Below are positions 8,652 to 18,142 of a DNA stretch of 64,000 nucleotides, in pieces. The DNA is from Paraburkholderia sp. BL10I2N1 (GTDB taxonomy: Bacteria > Pseudomonadota > Gammaproteobacteria > Burkholderiales > Burkholderiaceae). The notes beneath the pieces are model-generated. The model ran no database searches and had not been told where the DNA came from. It saw only the letters and a list, made by a program, of their open reading frames with translations. The stretch spans positions 310,001-374,000 of the forward strand of contig NZ_SNWA01000003.1 of the NCBI RefSeq assembly GCF_004361815.1, read 5' to 3'. The stretch's first letter is position 1, and each line of letters begins with the position of its first letter. Made by a program: the position numbers and the translations under genes.

Positions 8652-9699
8652 CAAGTCCTCCTGCTGCGTCATGGAACCGCTGTTCGCGGTGGTCGAGAAT
8701 GCGTCGCTGCTCAGTCGGCGACGCGGCCTGATATGTCTTGTAGAAGCTGCTACCGCTATTGAGATACTTGATCTCTCTCGCGCGCATATCGTTCCACTCG
8801 AAAAGCGCATCGAGATAATGCCGGGGTGTCGCGCGCGGGATACCCGTCTCGATGTACTCTGCATGGACGTTGCGACCGAGTGCCTCACGCTTGCCGTCGG
8901 CATCGAGTTCGATGAATTCTCGCGAGAACACGAATTCCTTCAGGTTCACACCCTTCGCCGCGCCTGCTGGCTTGACGTTTTCATATTCGCTGTCGCGGCC
9001 AGCGTTGCGTGTGCGGGTCTCGCCGAATTCGGCAATCAGCGCCTTGAAATCCTCGTAACGGATGACGTCGCGTGAAATCAGTGCCTCGAGGATCGCGGCC
9101 TTCAGCTCGCGGTTCATCGGCTCAAACACGTCACCCTTGTACCGGCTGATCATTTCCGACGCATCGGTGAACTGCACGCGCCGGTTGTCTTTCGGGCTCG
9201 CCAGCCCATATTTGGCGTTGATGTGCTCCTGAAACGCTTCGAGGAACCGGTGATGCCGGTCGACCTTGCCAAACGGCTCCAGCCGCCGTCCCGTGAACAG
9301 GTTCACCTCGGGGATCACCACGTGAAGATGGACCTTGCGCTCGACAAGCTCGCCACTGCGGCGGTCAGCGTAGCTCTTGAGCCGTGGGACATGCGCCTCA
9401 GCATAGAAGTTGTATTCGTCCGGCCGGTAGGCAGCAAACGCGAACGCCTCAAACTCACGCACGATCTCCGTGAGCACCTCGCGCGAGACCTCGTCCTCCT
9501 TGAACGACAGCGTGACGTTGATGTAGCGCTCCGCCTGCGTGTCCATCGACTGGATGATGTCGTTGGTCAACGCCAGATCACCCGCCAGAATCACCCGTTC
9601 ATCCATCTCGTCGCGCTCGAACTCACGGTCCTGCTTCTGGCCCTTCTCCAGATAGGCCTTGATGCCGTCGTTGGATAACCCTGCGCCTTCGTGGCGGCG
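8314..9699 (-). pseudogene. Relaxase, N-terminal catalytic part
   Basis: The frame from about 9699 encodes GIKAYLEKGQKQDREFERDE, then LTNDIIQ, YINVTLSFKEDEVSRE, NFYAEAHVPRLKSY and the histidine motif KVHLHVVIPEVNLFTG. This is the relaxase nuclease domain that nicks oriT and starts conjugative DNA transfer. The first methionine in frame is at 9606, inside the domain. The natural start is missing because a stop lies at 9700-9702, so the 5' end was lost by a rearrangement. The 3' end is cut by the IS630 element at 8314. The protein would act in the cytoplasm with a Type IV secretion system, none of which is in this window. Confidence 0.85.
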
Positions 9700-10026
9700 C
9701 TACGTCGGTCAAGCAAGCCACCGGAACCAGTCCAACCCACCCACCTGTCCGGAAACCTCGGTCTACCCACGACGCTCAAGCTCCTTCACGAAGCGCTGCG
9801 CACCCGATGGGTCCGCTCAGGTGAGCACAAGGGGGTCCATTTCTATGAGCGTCGAGGCCTGCAAAGTTCTTTGGCGACGCCAATCGCTGGACATCGGGTC
9901 TACAGAAGACCGGAGCCGACATTGGCGGCAGGTATCGCGAAGCGCGGTAGCGGCGTGCCGATTGCGCGAAGGCGCGCCGATCGGGTAGGGTGACGACATC
10001 TTCACAACCAGAACAGGGACCAAACC
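9700..10026. other. Rearranged spacer between relaxase and HU remnants
   Basis: No intact gene is seen. A short minus-strand stretch ending at 9763 reads ADPSGAQRFVKELERRG then stop, which looks like the C-terminus of a lost small protein. The end of the stretch should contain the HU promoter. Confidence 0.35.
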
Positions 10027-10303
10027 ATGAACAAGCAGGAACTGGTGGATGCGGTCGCCGCGAAGACCGGCGACAGCAAGGCCGCGACGGGCGAGGCGAT
10101 TGACGCGGTGATCGTGGCATCACCGGTGAGCTGACGAAGGGAAAGACGGTGCAGCTGATCGGATTTGGTTCGTTTTCGACGGGCGCGCGCGCCGCGCGGG
10201 TCGGCCGGAACCCGGCGACCGGCGCCGAGATCCAGATCCCCGCCGCGAAGACGGCAAATTCACTGCGGGCAAGGCATTCAAGGATGCGGTGAACGGCGGC
10301 TGA
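10027..10303 (+). pseudogene. HU-family DNA-binding protein, two frameshifts
   Basis: The ATG at 10027 follows a CAGGGA ribosome binding site and starts MNKQELVDAVAAKTGDSKAA, typical of HU. One base is missing near 10122, after DAVI, so the frame must shift to read [20 protein letters not shown] and [18 protein letters not shown] second missing base near 10248 is needed to reach [11 protein letters not shown] and the TGA at 10301-10303. Corrected, the protein would be about 92 residues, the normal HU length. HU bends DNA and organises the nucleoid. Either the copy is dead or the sequence carries two base-calling errors. Confidence 0.88.
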
Positions 10304-11111
10304 GACCGGGCGCATCCGGTCGGCCGGGTTCGCGTGCCGCCGGCACTCTTCCCAGGCGGGTCGCTGCGCAAGTTTCTCGAGAATGGCGAACGAACACATC
10401 GGGCGAGGTGTTGGACCTCACGGTGTCGCCCGGGCAGCAACCGTGGTGATACTCGCGATGATGTGCCGCAGTTCCGTAGCAGCGTAACTTCAGGTGATAG
10501 AACCTTGGTTTGCCATCTCTGATGAGGCCGAACGGGCGACGGCCTGCATTGGACGAGGCGCCCCCAACCTTACCGACCGAGTAAACGTAACGCTGCTACT
10601 ACGACTTATCAGGATTGGGAGGCCGCAAAAAAACGGCCCGCGTGCCGCGGACCCGGTTCTGGCGGGGCACAGACGGGCGGCCAGCCCTGCCGCCAGCCCC
10701 GCCTCTGCCCCGTTTGTGGTCGCGTGCCGTGAACACGGACCACATCTACATGATAGTCACGGCGCCGGCGACGATGAACTTTTCGCCCGCGGCACCGCCA
10801 CGGACTTCGGCGACCGCTGGGCGCTGCGTGACGCCAGGATCTGCCGGATGGTGGCCAGCGACTGCTCGGCCGTCACACTCGCCACCTGCCCGCGCGGCGC
10901 GGTGAACCGCGGCGCCGTCACGCCGAGCATCCGGCACAGCGTGGACAGGTACGGCTTGGTTGCGCGCCAAGCGAGCGGCATCCGGAACCCCGCCCTCACG
11001 ATGCGACGTCCCGCGAAGCCGGTTGGCCAAGCCCGATTTACGTTATCGAAAACCGATTTGACGAATCTGAAAAACGTCACGATACTGGCCAGTCAATCCG
11101 TGAGGGGTGTC
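10304..11111. other. GC-rich stretch, no confident gene
   Basis: The only candidate is a minus-strand frame ending at 10757, with a possible start near 10980, that contains AWRATKPYLSTLCRMLGV and a Ser/Pro-rich tail. It has no clear ribosome binding site and no recognised family, so it is not called. Confidence 0.3.
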
Positions 11112-11492
11112 ATGAGCAAATCGGGTGATCTGTTCGAACAGGAGTTCGAGACATGGACGCCGGTGCAGGCGAAGTCGTTTTTTCGTGCCGGGATGGTGGA
11201 CGACTTTTTCGTCACCAACATCAACGACGTGTATTGGGTGCTCACTCTGAAGGTCGTCGGTCGCGAAGGGCGCCAGATGTTCGTCCAGATGCGCGGTGCG
11301 CGTGAGGTCGACAGGTCGAAAGTCCGGCAGTTCAGGACGCTCGATGCTGCTGTGCGGGCGGCGGGCGAGATCGGCTTCGACGTCAGATCGATCGGAATCG
11401 CGAGGCTCGGCCACAAATCGCTGGAGCGTGGCGTAAAGGCGTTTGCCAACACTGCGCGGGAACTCCGTCAGATGCTGCCGAAGGCGGACTGA
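11112..11492 (+). CDS. Conserved-looking hypothetical protein
   Basis: The ATG at 11112 follows GAGGGG and gives a 126-residue soluble protein starting MSKSGDLFEQEFETWTPVQA. The frame is open further upstream, but codon use becomes poor there. Alternating strands (DVYWVLTLKVVGREGRQMFV) and a helix with AAVRAAGEIGFDVRSIGI suggest a small alpha/beta domain. Such proteins occur on Burkholderiaceae plasmids, but no function is recognised. No membrane segment or signal peptide is seen. Confidence 0.6.
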   Translation: MSKSGDLFEQEFETWTPVQAKSFFRAGMVDDFFVTNINDVYWVLTLKVVGREGRQMFVQMRGAREVDRSKVRQFRTLDAAVRAAGEIGFDVRSIGIARLGHKSLERGVKAFANTARELRQMLPKAD

Positions 11493-11535
11493 GCGCCGGC
11501 CGATCTTATCGCTCTCCTTGATGTCCTGACAGGAA

Positions 11536-11988
11536 TTGGAGCAGGTGGACTACCGAAAGCGGACAGGCATTACGTTTGGCCCGATCGAGGCGTATGCGCG
11601 AAGGCACCTTCGCACTGCGGCCGTGGTCGACACTTCGATCAGGATATCGCTGCAGGAGACCGGCACCGACAATGCCGCGCGCTCGCCTCTTCTCAGACTG
11701 GTCGAAAACGCACCACTGTCCCTCGGCGATTTGCGAGACCTGCTGCCGTCGCTCGGATCGCATGTCTGGCAATTCAGTGAGATAGCGGGTTCACTGGGCT
11801 ACCAGTTGATGACTGTATCAGACGGAATCGAGGTCACGCTCTCCGTCGCGGGCGCTGATTTTTCGCTCTCAACGATCGAAATCGAAGGCATGTTGCGGGG
11901 GGGGGGGGGCGGCAGCTCGTCTCGTTGTGACGTTGTCATACGAAGCGTGAGTACAAAAATTGTCGAACGATTGACACGAACGTTCTAG
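11536..11988 (+). CDS. Hypothetical protein containing a poly-G tract
   Basis: A 150-residue frame follows the previous gene by 43 bp. It contains LRTAAVVDTSIRISLQE and LGDLRDLLPSLGSHVW, which look like real protein, but the family is not recognised. At 11897-11909 a run of 13 G encodes Gly-Gly-Gly-Gly. Beyond it the sequence looks less protein-like, and one alternative frame reads LVVTLSYEA then stop. The tract therefore decides the C-terminus, and its length may vary between cells or between sequencing reads. Confidence 0.5.
   Translation: MEQVDYRKRTGITFGPIEAYARRHLRTAAVVDTSIRISLQETGTDNAARSPLLRLVENAPLSLGDLRDLLPSLGSHVWQFSEIAGSLGYQLMTVSDGIEVTLSVAGADFSLSTIEIEGMLRGGGGGSSSRCDVVIRSVSTKIVERLTRTF
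11897..11909. repeat. 13-base homopolymer G tract
   Basis: Thirteen consecutive G bases inside a coding frame are unusual and prone to slippage. They could act as a contingency switch or reflect a sequencing artefact. Confidence 0.8.
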
Positions 11989-12068
11989 GCGGCAGACTGA
12001 CTGCCAATTCCCTTAAACAAGAATGGTGCAAAATCGACGCAAATGAATTAAACCGCCTAGCAGCGATC

Positions 12069-12326
12069 GTGACCCTTTCCGATCCTGAAGGCGAGCTTCC
12101 GGAAAATCTGGACGCGTTCGATCCGATCAACAACCGGGACGATCTGCTGAAGCTTCTCATTGCAACGCAGATTTCGTTCGGTCGCGATACTGACAGCGTC
12201 ACAGCCTATGGGCCGATAGACGCAGCGGCAACGGTCCAGATCAGCAATGGCAATGAGCTTGATGCGGCTGCGCTCGCGGCGGTCAGGCTTGCGGCGAGCT
12301 GGGTTCCCCAAGAAGCAAAGAAGTAA
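12069..12326 (+). CDS. Hypothetical protein or 3' part of the preceding gene
   Basis: A GTG start at 12069 gives 85 residues (LSDPEGELPENLDAFDPINN, LLIATQISFGRDTDSV). The frame is open back to 11931 without a start codon and contains plausible protein (LTANSLKQEWCKIDANELN). It may thus be the displaced C-terminal half of the poly-G gene. The helical, acidic composition suggests a soluble protein. The function is unknown. Confidence 0.4.
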   Translation: MTLSDPEGELPENLDAFDPINNRDDLLKLLIATQISFGRDTDSVTAYGPIDAAATVQISNGNELDAAALAAVRLAASWVPQEAKK

Positions 12327-12411
12327 AATCAGAGCGTCGTGCCCGCGGATTTGACAGGCACACAACGCACGACGCGCAAGTTCAAAACGAAAACCTCGCC
12401 GGAACCGAAAA

Positions 12412-12997
12412 ATGTTGTCGAAAACCACTCGGACATGCGCGGCCCTCCTAATGGGTGTCGTGATCGCCGGCTGTAGTAGCAAGTCTGACCCAACGAAGGA
12501 AAACTTCGCGATCGCGGTGCAGACGTACCTGGATAAATTTGACGCCGCGTGCGTTGTTAGCGGGGCCGTCCCGTTCGAATCTCCCTGACTACCACAACTA
12601 TCCGCAGAAACAGGCGGACGCACTCGTGAAGGTTGGACTTCTTGCGAAACAGCCAGCGCGCGTAAAGGATGGAGTCCAAACTGTGTCGGGTTCCCGCTAT
12701 TCGCTGACGGACGAAGGCAGGAAGGCGTACAGAACGATGAGCCCAGCCGAGAATTCCCGCCTGTGTGGCGGAAAGTCGAAGGTGGTCGAAATCACCTCTG
12801 CTATCGCGCCTGACAAGGTCGAGATCGGTACATCTATCGAGGTCAGGTACACCGGAAAAGTGGTCGATCGTCCGGGCTGGGATGACGAGGCGGTGTTGCG
12901 ACCATTTTTCCCCGAACTCCTCTCAACGACCAACGATCAGTTCAACAACTACAATATCGTCACGTTGACCAAGGACGGCTGGACGGTCACGCATTAG
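12412..12997 (+). pseudogene. Lipoprotein gene with one frameshift
   Basis: From the ATG at 12412 the frame gives a lipoprotein signal peptide (ALLMGVVIAGC lipobox) and continues to VVSGAVPFES, where a stop follows at about 12586. Removing one C in the CCC at about 12583-12585 continues the protein through DYHNYPQKQADALVKVGLL, SGSRYSLTDEGRKAY and on to a TAG at 12995-12997. The repaired protein of about 194 residues would be a periplasm-facing lipoprotein with a winged-helix-like YSLTDEGRKAY segment. The family's role is not known. It is a one-base lesion or a sequencing error. Confidence 0.75.
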
Positions 12998-13549
12998 CCA
13001 ATCCCTTGCGCGACGCTTCAGGGCTGCCCGGCAAATCATGGGGTGACAGTTTCGTAGCGTTGCGCCGCTAGTCGTCGGTTTCAGCTCGCGCGTCCACTTG
13101 CGCGCGCGATGGCTGACCGTGTCTGCTGGGCAGACAGGTCCGCCTGTAGCATCGCCCACTTCGCGAGCAGCGTCGGATCAGCCGCGAGGAACAGCGGCCG
13201 AGTTGCGTAGAGCGCATTAAATCTGTCAACACAGATTCGCGGACGCGGAAGGGTTAGCTCGTTTGAATTGACAGTATTATTTCCAGTCCAAGCGAAATAA
13301 AAACGTCAATTCGTCTTCGCCCGCATTAAACGTGTCACTTCGCATCGCCAGATGCGGGAAAGCCGTGGTAGCGGAAGGCACCGGAGTCGAAGCGGAGCGA
13401 ATTCCATCGGGGGCAGTTACGGGAAATGTTGCGGCTCGCCGCAGTCCTCGAGCGAAGGTCCGTCATCGACCCATTGCAGCCTCCGACGAGTGGCAGCTTC
13501 GGAGCAGTCAATTTTAGGGCACTCTCGATCAACGTTTATTCACCACCAC
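12998..13549. other. Non-coding stretch with an inverted copy of the TGACA repeat
   Basis: No convincing gene is seen. The stretch lies downstream of both the lipoprotein and the LysR genes (convergent) and contains the motif cluster at 13208-13343. Confidence 0.5.
13208..13343 (-). repeat. Diverged, inverted copy of the triple TGACA-TTTAAT repeat
   Basis: Read on the minus strand, three motifs appear in the same order as in the repeats at 19.4 and 39.1 kb: GTGACACGTTTAATGCG (13322-13343), AATTGACGTTTTTATT (13291-13312) and GTTGACAGATTTAATGCGCT (13208-13232). The motif cores are conserved while the spacers differ, as expected of protein-binding sites. Confidence 0.55.
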
Positions 13550-14455
13550 TCATTCCAGATACGGCGTCAGCACAACTTCGATCCATTTCATGAATGCGCC
13601 GACTCGGCGCGACAGATTGCTCCGATGTGCTACGACGAGGGACACGGCGAGCGCCCGGCGACGAGAGTCGGGAATAACCTCCACAAGCGCCCCACTTTCT
13701 AAGTACCGGCCAATCCCCAGGAGTGGCGCCTGAATCAGGCCGAGGCCGGCGAGTGCAGCGGCTTCGTAGATCTGCGCGTTGTTGACGTGTAGCGTACCCG
13801 GCAACTGAAGCGTCGCGTAGCTGTCGCCGTTCGGATATTCCCATCCATAAGGTCTTGAGCCGAGCATCGTCGAAAAATGAATTGCCCGATGTTCCTGACG
13901 CTGGAGATCCTCTAGTGATCGAGGGACGCCATGGCGCGCCAGATAGGCGGGACTGGCAGCGTTAACCATGCGCAGCAGGCCCAGTGGGCGGGCAATCAGC
14001 GTCTCGTCCCGTATCGGTCCAAGCCGCAATACACAGTCGAATCCCTCTTGAACCAGATCGACTTGCCGATCCGTACTCGACATCTCCAGCTCCAACTCGG
14101 GGTGAGTCGCCATGAACTCCGGCAAGGCTGGCACGATCGTGGTGCGCGCCACTTCGGACGGAAGATCCACCCTTAGGCGCCCGCGAAGTGCCACGTGCTC
14201 GCCTGCGAACATCGAGTGCAGGTCATCGACTTCAGCAAGCAGATCGCGGGCGCGCGCATGAAACGCACGTCCGTCCTCTGTCAACTGCACGCTTCGCGTC
14301 GTCCGGTGCAGGAGTCTGACACCGACATCTTCTTCCAGCTTCCGGACAGCCGTTGAGACCCTCCCCTTTTGGATGCCCAAGCTGTCGGCCGCGCGGGTGA
14401 AGCTCCCCATTTCCGCGACCGTTACGAATATGAGGAGGGGTTCGAGATTCTGCAT
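13550..14455 (-). CDS. LysR-family transcriptional regulator
   Basis: 301 residues. The N-terminal winged helix-turn-helix (1-60: FVTVAEMGSFTRAADSLGI, VSTAVRKLEEDVGVRLLHRT) is followed by the periplasmic-binding-protein-like effector domain (about 90-295). The length is normal and the frame intact. It is divergently transcribed from the DoxX-NmrA-SDR cluster starting at 14572, so it probably controls that cluster from the 116-bp shared region in response to a small-molecule ligand. Similar CrgA/DsdC-like LysR proteins often sit beside oxidoreductases. The inducer is unknown. Confidence 0.92.
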   Translation of the reverse strand: MQNLEPLLIFVTVAEMGSFTRAADSLGIQKGRVSTAVRKLEEDVGVRLLHRTTRSVQLTEDGRAFHARARDLLAEVDDLHSMFAGEHVALRGRLRVDLPSEVARTTIVPALPEFMATHPELELEMSSTDRQVDLVQEGFDCVLRLGPIRDETLIARPLGLLRMVNAASPAYLARHGVPRSLEDLQRQEHRAIHFSTMLGSRPYGWEYPNGDSYATLQLPGTLHVNNAQIYEAAALAGLGLIQAPLLGIGRYLESGALVEVIPDSRRRALAVSLVVAHRSNLSRRVGAFMKWIEVVLTPYLE

Positions 14456-14571
14456 TTTCGCGCCTCGGTATTGTTCACCACAGAGATAACAGTTAGTTCA
14501 TTTTATCGGCCTTTATCATAACCGAGAAACACAATAAGCTTCGAAATTGAGACCACATCGGAGAACAACAA

Positions 14572-14967
14572 GTGATTGAAATTATGACCTTGCATCGCGC
14601 CCTATGGGCCGGCCGGGTAATAAGCGCGTTTGTCGTTATCGCTCTGGTGGCAGACGGGATGATTCAGCTTTTTGTGCCAGCGGAGATCGCGAGCATGTTG
14701 CAGGAAACCGGGTTCGCGATGGACGTTACCCGTGTCATGGGTCCGATCGTCCTTGCCTGCGCCATCCTTTACGCCATCCCGGCTACCGCCGTCCTCGGCG
14801 CGATCCTGGTGACGGGCTATTTGGGAGGTGCCATCTGCGCCCATGTCCGCATTGGTGAGTTGGGATCGCCGCCAGAAATCATTTCGCTGGTTCTGGGCGC
14901 GTTGACATGGGGTGGCCTCTACGCGCGCAACTCCCGTGTCCGAGCCATTCTGCCGCTCATTCGTTAA
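14572..14967 (+). CDS. DoxX-like small membrane protein
   Basis: A GTG start at 14572 follows CGGAGAA. The 131-residue product has four hydrophobic segments (about 15-33, 55-72, 76-95 and 105-120) and an MGPIVLACAILYAIP core, as in DoxX-like inner-membrane proteins of uncertain function. It opens a cluster with two NAD(P)-binding proteins and is divergent from the LysR gene, so it is probably co-regulated with them. The spacing to the next gene is 45 bp. Confidence 0.75.
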   Translation: MIEIMTLHRALWAGRVISAFVVIALVADGMIQLFVPAEIASMLQETGFAMDVTRVMGPIVLACAILYAIPATAVLGAILVTGYLGGAICAHVRIGELGSPPEIISLVLGALTWGGLYARNSRVRAILPLIR

Positions 14968-15012
14968 GCCAACCGGGGCAGTCCTCTGTCCCTCAATATC
15001 CGGAGAAAGCAT

Positions 15013-15885
15013 ATGTTTTTAGTAACGGGAATCACGGGAAAAGTGGGCGGCGCAACGGCAGAACATCTGTTGGCGCACGGCAAGAAAGTACGCGCGCTGG
15101 TCCGCAATCGCGAGAAGGCGGCTCACTGGGAGAACCTGGGTGTGGAACTGGTAGACGGCGATTGGAATGATTCGGCAGCCATCGAGCACGCGCTCAAAGG
15201 CGTCGAAGGCGCGTTCGTCATGTTGCCGGCTGTCTGGGCGCCCTCGCCCGATTTCAAAGAAGCCAGGGGCGTGATTGCAAACTATGTCGAGGCGCTCACC
15301 AGGGCATCGCCGCCGCGAGTGGTTGCGCTTTCGTCGATGGGGGCGAACAGAACCAGCGGGCTGGGGATGATCACGGCGCTGTCGCTTCTGGAGCAAGGAT
15401 TTCGCGACCTGACATTGCCGATCGCTTATGTGCGCGCCGGCGGATTTTTCGAAAACTTCCTCTACGGCTTGCATGTTGCCCAAGATGGCACGCTCCCCGT
15501 CTACTACAACCCGACCGATCGGAAATCGACCATGGTCGCGACCAACGACATCGGCGCCGAAGTCGCAGCGATTCTGACCGGGCCGGCATGGTCGGGGCAT
15601 CGCGCCATCGAGCTCGGCTCGATGGTCAGTGCGGATGAAGTAGCGACGCAATTGGGTGAAGTCCTGAAGGTCGACGTCAACGCTTTTGCTGTACCGCGGG
15701 GCGGGTGGCCGGCAGCGTTCGAGCAGCTCGGCGTTCCGAAGGGCCAGACGGGACCGGCCGAAGCGATGTATGACGCCGTCAACTCAGGCTGGATGGACCT
15801 CGGCGTCGAGGGTACGGAGCACGTCCCGGGCGCGACGTCTGCCCGCGATGTCTTCGCGGCGGCCCTGAAGGCCGCTACAGAATAG
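15013..15885 (+). CDS. NmrA-family NAD(P)-binding protein
   Basis: 290 residues beginning with the glycine motif VTGITGKVGG (residues 4-13) of the atypical short-chain dehydrogenase NmrA group. RALVRN follows the second strand (NADP-type Arg), and ALSSMGANRTS matches the active-site strand. Such proteins are quinone or nucleotide-sugar reductases or redox sensors that bind NAD(P) without strong catalysis. The ribosome binding site is CGGAGAAAGC. It sits between the DoxX-like and a second NAD(P)-binding gene, suggesting a redox or detoxification operon under LysR control. The substrate cannot be assigned. Confidence 0.88.
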   Translation: MFLVTGITGKVGGATAEHLLAHGKKVRALVRNREKAAHWENLGVELVDGDWNDSAAIEHALKGVEGAFVMLPAVWAPSPDFKEARGVIANYVEALTRASPPRVVALSSMGANRTSGLGMITALSLLEQGFRDLTLPIAYVRAGGFFENFLYGLHVAQDGTLPVYYNPTDRKSTMVATNDIGAEVAAILTGPAWSGHRAIELGSMVSADEVATQLGEVLKVDVNAFAVPRGGWPAAFEQLGVPKGQTGPAEAMYDAVNSGWMDLGVEGTEHVPGATSARDVFAAALKAATE

Positions 15886-16025
15886 GTCAGCGGATCAGCG
15901 ATGGGATACGACTTTGGAAATCTACTCCGGAAATTCTTACCCCATCGTGATTCTGGCAGAGCAACCAAAAGAGCCCATTTCCTTATGAAATGCGGCGTTC
16001 ATACCAACAACTATCGAGATCGACT

Positions 16026-16655
16026 ATGAAGGTTCTTGTTTTGGGTGCAACGGGCGGAACCGGACGGCTGATCGTCCACGACGCCTTGGAGAAGGGTCAT
16101 TCCGTAGTCGCGTTGGTTCGCTCGAAGGCGCGCGCGCCCGACTTCCCAGGCGCAGACCTCATTGAGGGGGATGCCTGCGACGAAGGCGCCCTGATGCGCG
16201 CCTTGAAAGGCTGCGATGCCGTCGTCAGCTCGCTGGGCACGGGCGTTAGCCCTTTCAGCGAAGTCAGCGTTCTGACCGAAGCGACACGCGCGCTCCTCCC
16301 GGCGATGGCCCGCAGCGGCGTGCGCCGTCTAATCTGCATCTCCGCGCTGGGGGTAGGAGACAGCCGTGGCCGCGGCGGCTTCGTATTCGACCGGCTATTC
16401 CAGCCCTTGCTGCTTCGCCATGCCTACAAAGACAAGGGGCGTCAGGAAGCCGCGATCCGCGCCAGCTCACTCGATTGGGTCATAGTCCGGCCCGCGATGC
16501 TCACCAACGACCCAGCTCGCGGAAGCGTCAGGGCCATCGTTGACCTCGCCGGGCTCAACGGCGGGAAGATTGCACGCACCGATGTCGCTCGGTTCGTTGT
16601 GGAGCAACTGGCGACTAACATCTGGTTGAAGCGGACCCCCGTTCTCCTATGGTGA
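16026..16655 (+). CDS. NAD(P)H-binding short-chain dehydrogenase-like protein
   Basis: From the ATG at 16026 the product is 209 residues: VLVLGATGGTGRLIV is the dinucleotide-binding motif, VVALVRS follows the second strand, and LICISALGVGDS is the core strand. This is the NAD(P)-binding domain-10 group (flavin-reductase-like or NmrA-like). The frame is open to 15990, but the glycine motif fixes the start. The gene follows the NmrA gene by 140 bp on the same strand. An IS630 element inserted 36 bp after its stop separates it from a further dehydrogenase remnant, so the original operon was probably longer. Confidence 0.85.
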   Translation: MKVLVLGATGGTGRLIVHDALEKGHSVVALVRSKARAPDFPGADLIEGDACDEGALMRALKGCDAVVSSLGTGVSPFSEVSVLTEATRALLPAMARSGVRRLICISALGVGDSRGRGGFVFDRLFQPLLLRHAYKDKGRQEAAIRASSLDWVIVRPAMLTNDPARGSVRAIVDLAGLNGGKIARTDVARFVVEQLATNIWLKRTPVLLW

Positions 16656-16746
16656 GGACGAGTCTCGTGGATCACGTTCTTCAACCACCTAGTACAACAT
16701 CCCGTAAATAGGTTGAATAATTAACTGCCTCGGATATCATGTCTGA

Positions 16747-17829
16747 ATGAGTCGAGGCCGCCATGCAACGCCAGTGAAGCTGGCGAATAAAGAACGACAG
16801 GAACTGCTATCGCTGATTGAGCGGAAGACGGCTGCGCAGCGAGATGTGATGCGGGCGCGTATCGCGTTGTGGGCCCACGAGGGTCACTCCAATACGGTGA
16901 TTGCGCGGGAACTGGGTGTCTCGGTGCAAACGGTTTGCCTGTGGCGCAAGCGCATTGCCCGGCAAGGTGTCCAGGGTATTCGCGAGGGCGAGCGCAGTGG
17001 CCGTCCGCCACGCATCACGCACGAAGCGCGACTGCAGTTGATTGCGCTGGCGTGTGAAGCGCAGGACCCTGAGGGACGGGTCACGCCGACCCTCGACGAG
17101 ATTGCGGCGCGTGCCGTGGAGCGTGGCGTCGTCGAGCAGATCAGCCGCAGTCATGTGCAGCGCATTCTGCAGGCCGGCGACGTACGCCCGCACCGGGTCC
17201 GGCAATGGCTGCACAGTCCAGACCCGGCCTTTCGCGAGAAGGTCAACGTGATTTGCAAGCTGTACCGCAAGGCGCCGCGAAACGCGGTAGTGCTCAGCAT
17301 CGACGAGAAGACCGGCATTCAGGCCATTGAGCGCAAGCACCCAGGACGGGCACCCGCGCCAGGACGGCTGCGGCGCCGTGAATTCGAATATATCCGTCAC
17401 GGCACCCAGGCGTTGATTGCTGCGCTCGATGTGCATACCGGAAAGGTGCTGGCAGAGTGCCGCGAGCGGCGCACCCAGGACGATCTGGTAGCCTTCATGG
17501 AACGCGTGGCAGCCGCGTACCCGGACAAACAGGTGCACGTGGTTTGGGACAATCTGAACACGCATCGCGCCCAGGCCGTCTGGCAGGCGTTCAATGTGCG
17601 GCATGGCAAGCGGTTTCATTTCCACTTCACGCCGTTGCACGCAAGCTGGGTCAATCAGATCGAACTCTGGTTTGCCCGTTATACGCGCCGGGTGCTGCGC
17701 CATGCCAGCCACACCAGCACCGCGCACCTGCGCGAGCGCACCGGGCAGTTCGTCGGCGAGCACAATCAGGCCGCACGCCCCTTCAAATGGAGTTTCCGGG
17801 GCTATCCGCTGCAAAGCGGTGCATCGTAA
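16747..17829 (+). CDS. IS630-family DDE transposase (second type)
   Basis: 360 residues, clearly different from the transposase at 7.2 kb. A HTH region (residues 35-75, ALWAHEGHSNTVIARELGVS) precedes the DDE domain, with D in VLSIDEKTGIQ, D in VVWDNLNTH and E in HASWVNQIELWF. The frame is complete and the length normal. A plausible promoter and ribosome binding site would lie inside the left inverted repeat. It mobilises the surrounding element into TA sites. Confidence 0.95.
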   Translation: MSRGRHATPVKLANKERQELLSLIERKTAAQRDVMRARIALWAHEGHSNTVIARELGVSVQTVCLWRKRIARQGVQGIREGERSGRPPRITHEARLQLIALACEAQDPEGRVTPTLDEIAARAVERGVVEQISRSHVQRILQAGDVRPHRVRQWLHSPDPAFREKVNVICKLYRKAPRNAVVLSIDEKTGIQAIERKHPGRAPAPGRLRRREFEYIRHGTQALIAALDVHTGKVLAECRERRTQDDLVAFMERVAAAYPDKQVHVVWDNLNTHRAQAVWQAFNVRHGKRFHFHFTPLHASWVNQIELWFARYTRRVLRHASHTSTAHLRERTGQFVGEHNQAARPFKWSFRGYPLQSGAS

Positions 17830-17842
17830 TCGAGGAACGCAG

Positions 17843-18142
17843 ATGCCAGCTGTACCCGCCAAACACCACGCTGCTGAACTGCAGCGTCAACTGCGCAGCC
17901 TGCTCGGCCATGAGCAGATTGTCACGCAAGCCTACGGGCGCCACTTGCTGATCAAACGTCTGGACGATGAGGAGCCAACCGTCGTGGCGCGCCTCACCGA
18001 GCTCGGCCGCAATCGATATGGCGCCGCCTTTCGCAGCCATAGTGGGCGTTGGGAACCGCTGCCGGGCACGGGTTCGCTCGACGAAATGGCCGACGTGGTC
18101 GTCACGCTCCTGCAGCCTTATTTGCAGCCCGATAATTATTAA
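17843..18142 (+). CDS. Passenger protein of the IS630 element
   Basis: The ATG at 17843 follows CGAGGAACGCAG, 13 bp after the transposase stop. The 99-residue product starts MPAVPAKHHAAELQRQLRSL and ends 20 bp before the right end of the element. It is helical and then has short strands (GAAFRSHSGRWEPLPG). No family is recognised. Its position inside the inverted repeats shows it travels with the element. It could help transposition or be selfish cargo. The downstream dehydrogenase is not part of the element. Confidence 0.7.
   Translation: MPAVPAKHHAAELQRQLRSLLGHEQIVTQAYGRHLLIKRLDDEEPTVVARLTELGRNRYGAAFRSHSGRWEPLPGTGSLDEMADVVVTLLQPYLQPDNY

Noticed and set aside
9776..10399. 207-codon minus-strand frame over the HU gene
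   Set aside because: It overlaps recognisable HU codons on the plus strand and has no motif.
16807..17862. 351-codon minus-strand frame opposite the IS630 transposase
   Set aside because: The plus-strand DDE motifs and inverted repeats prove the other strand; the minus product has no family features.
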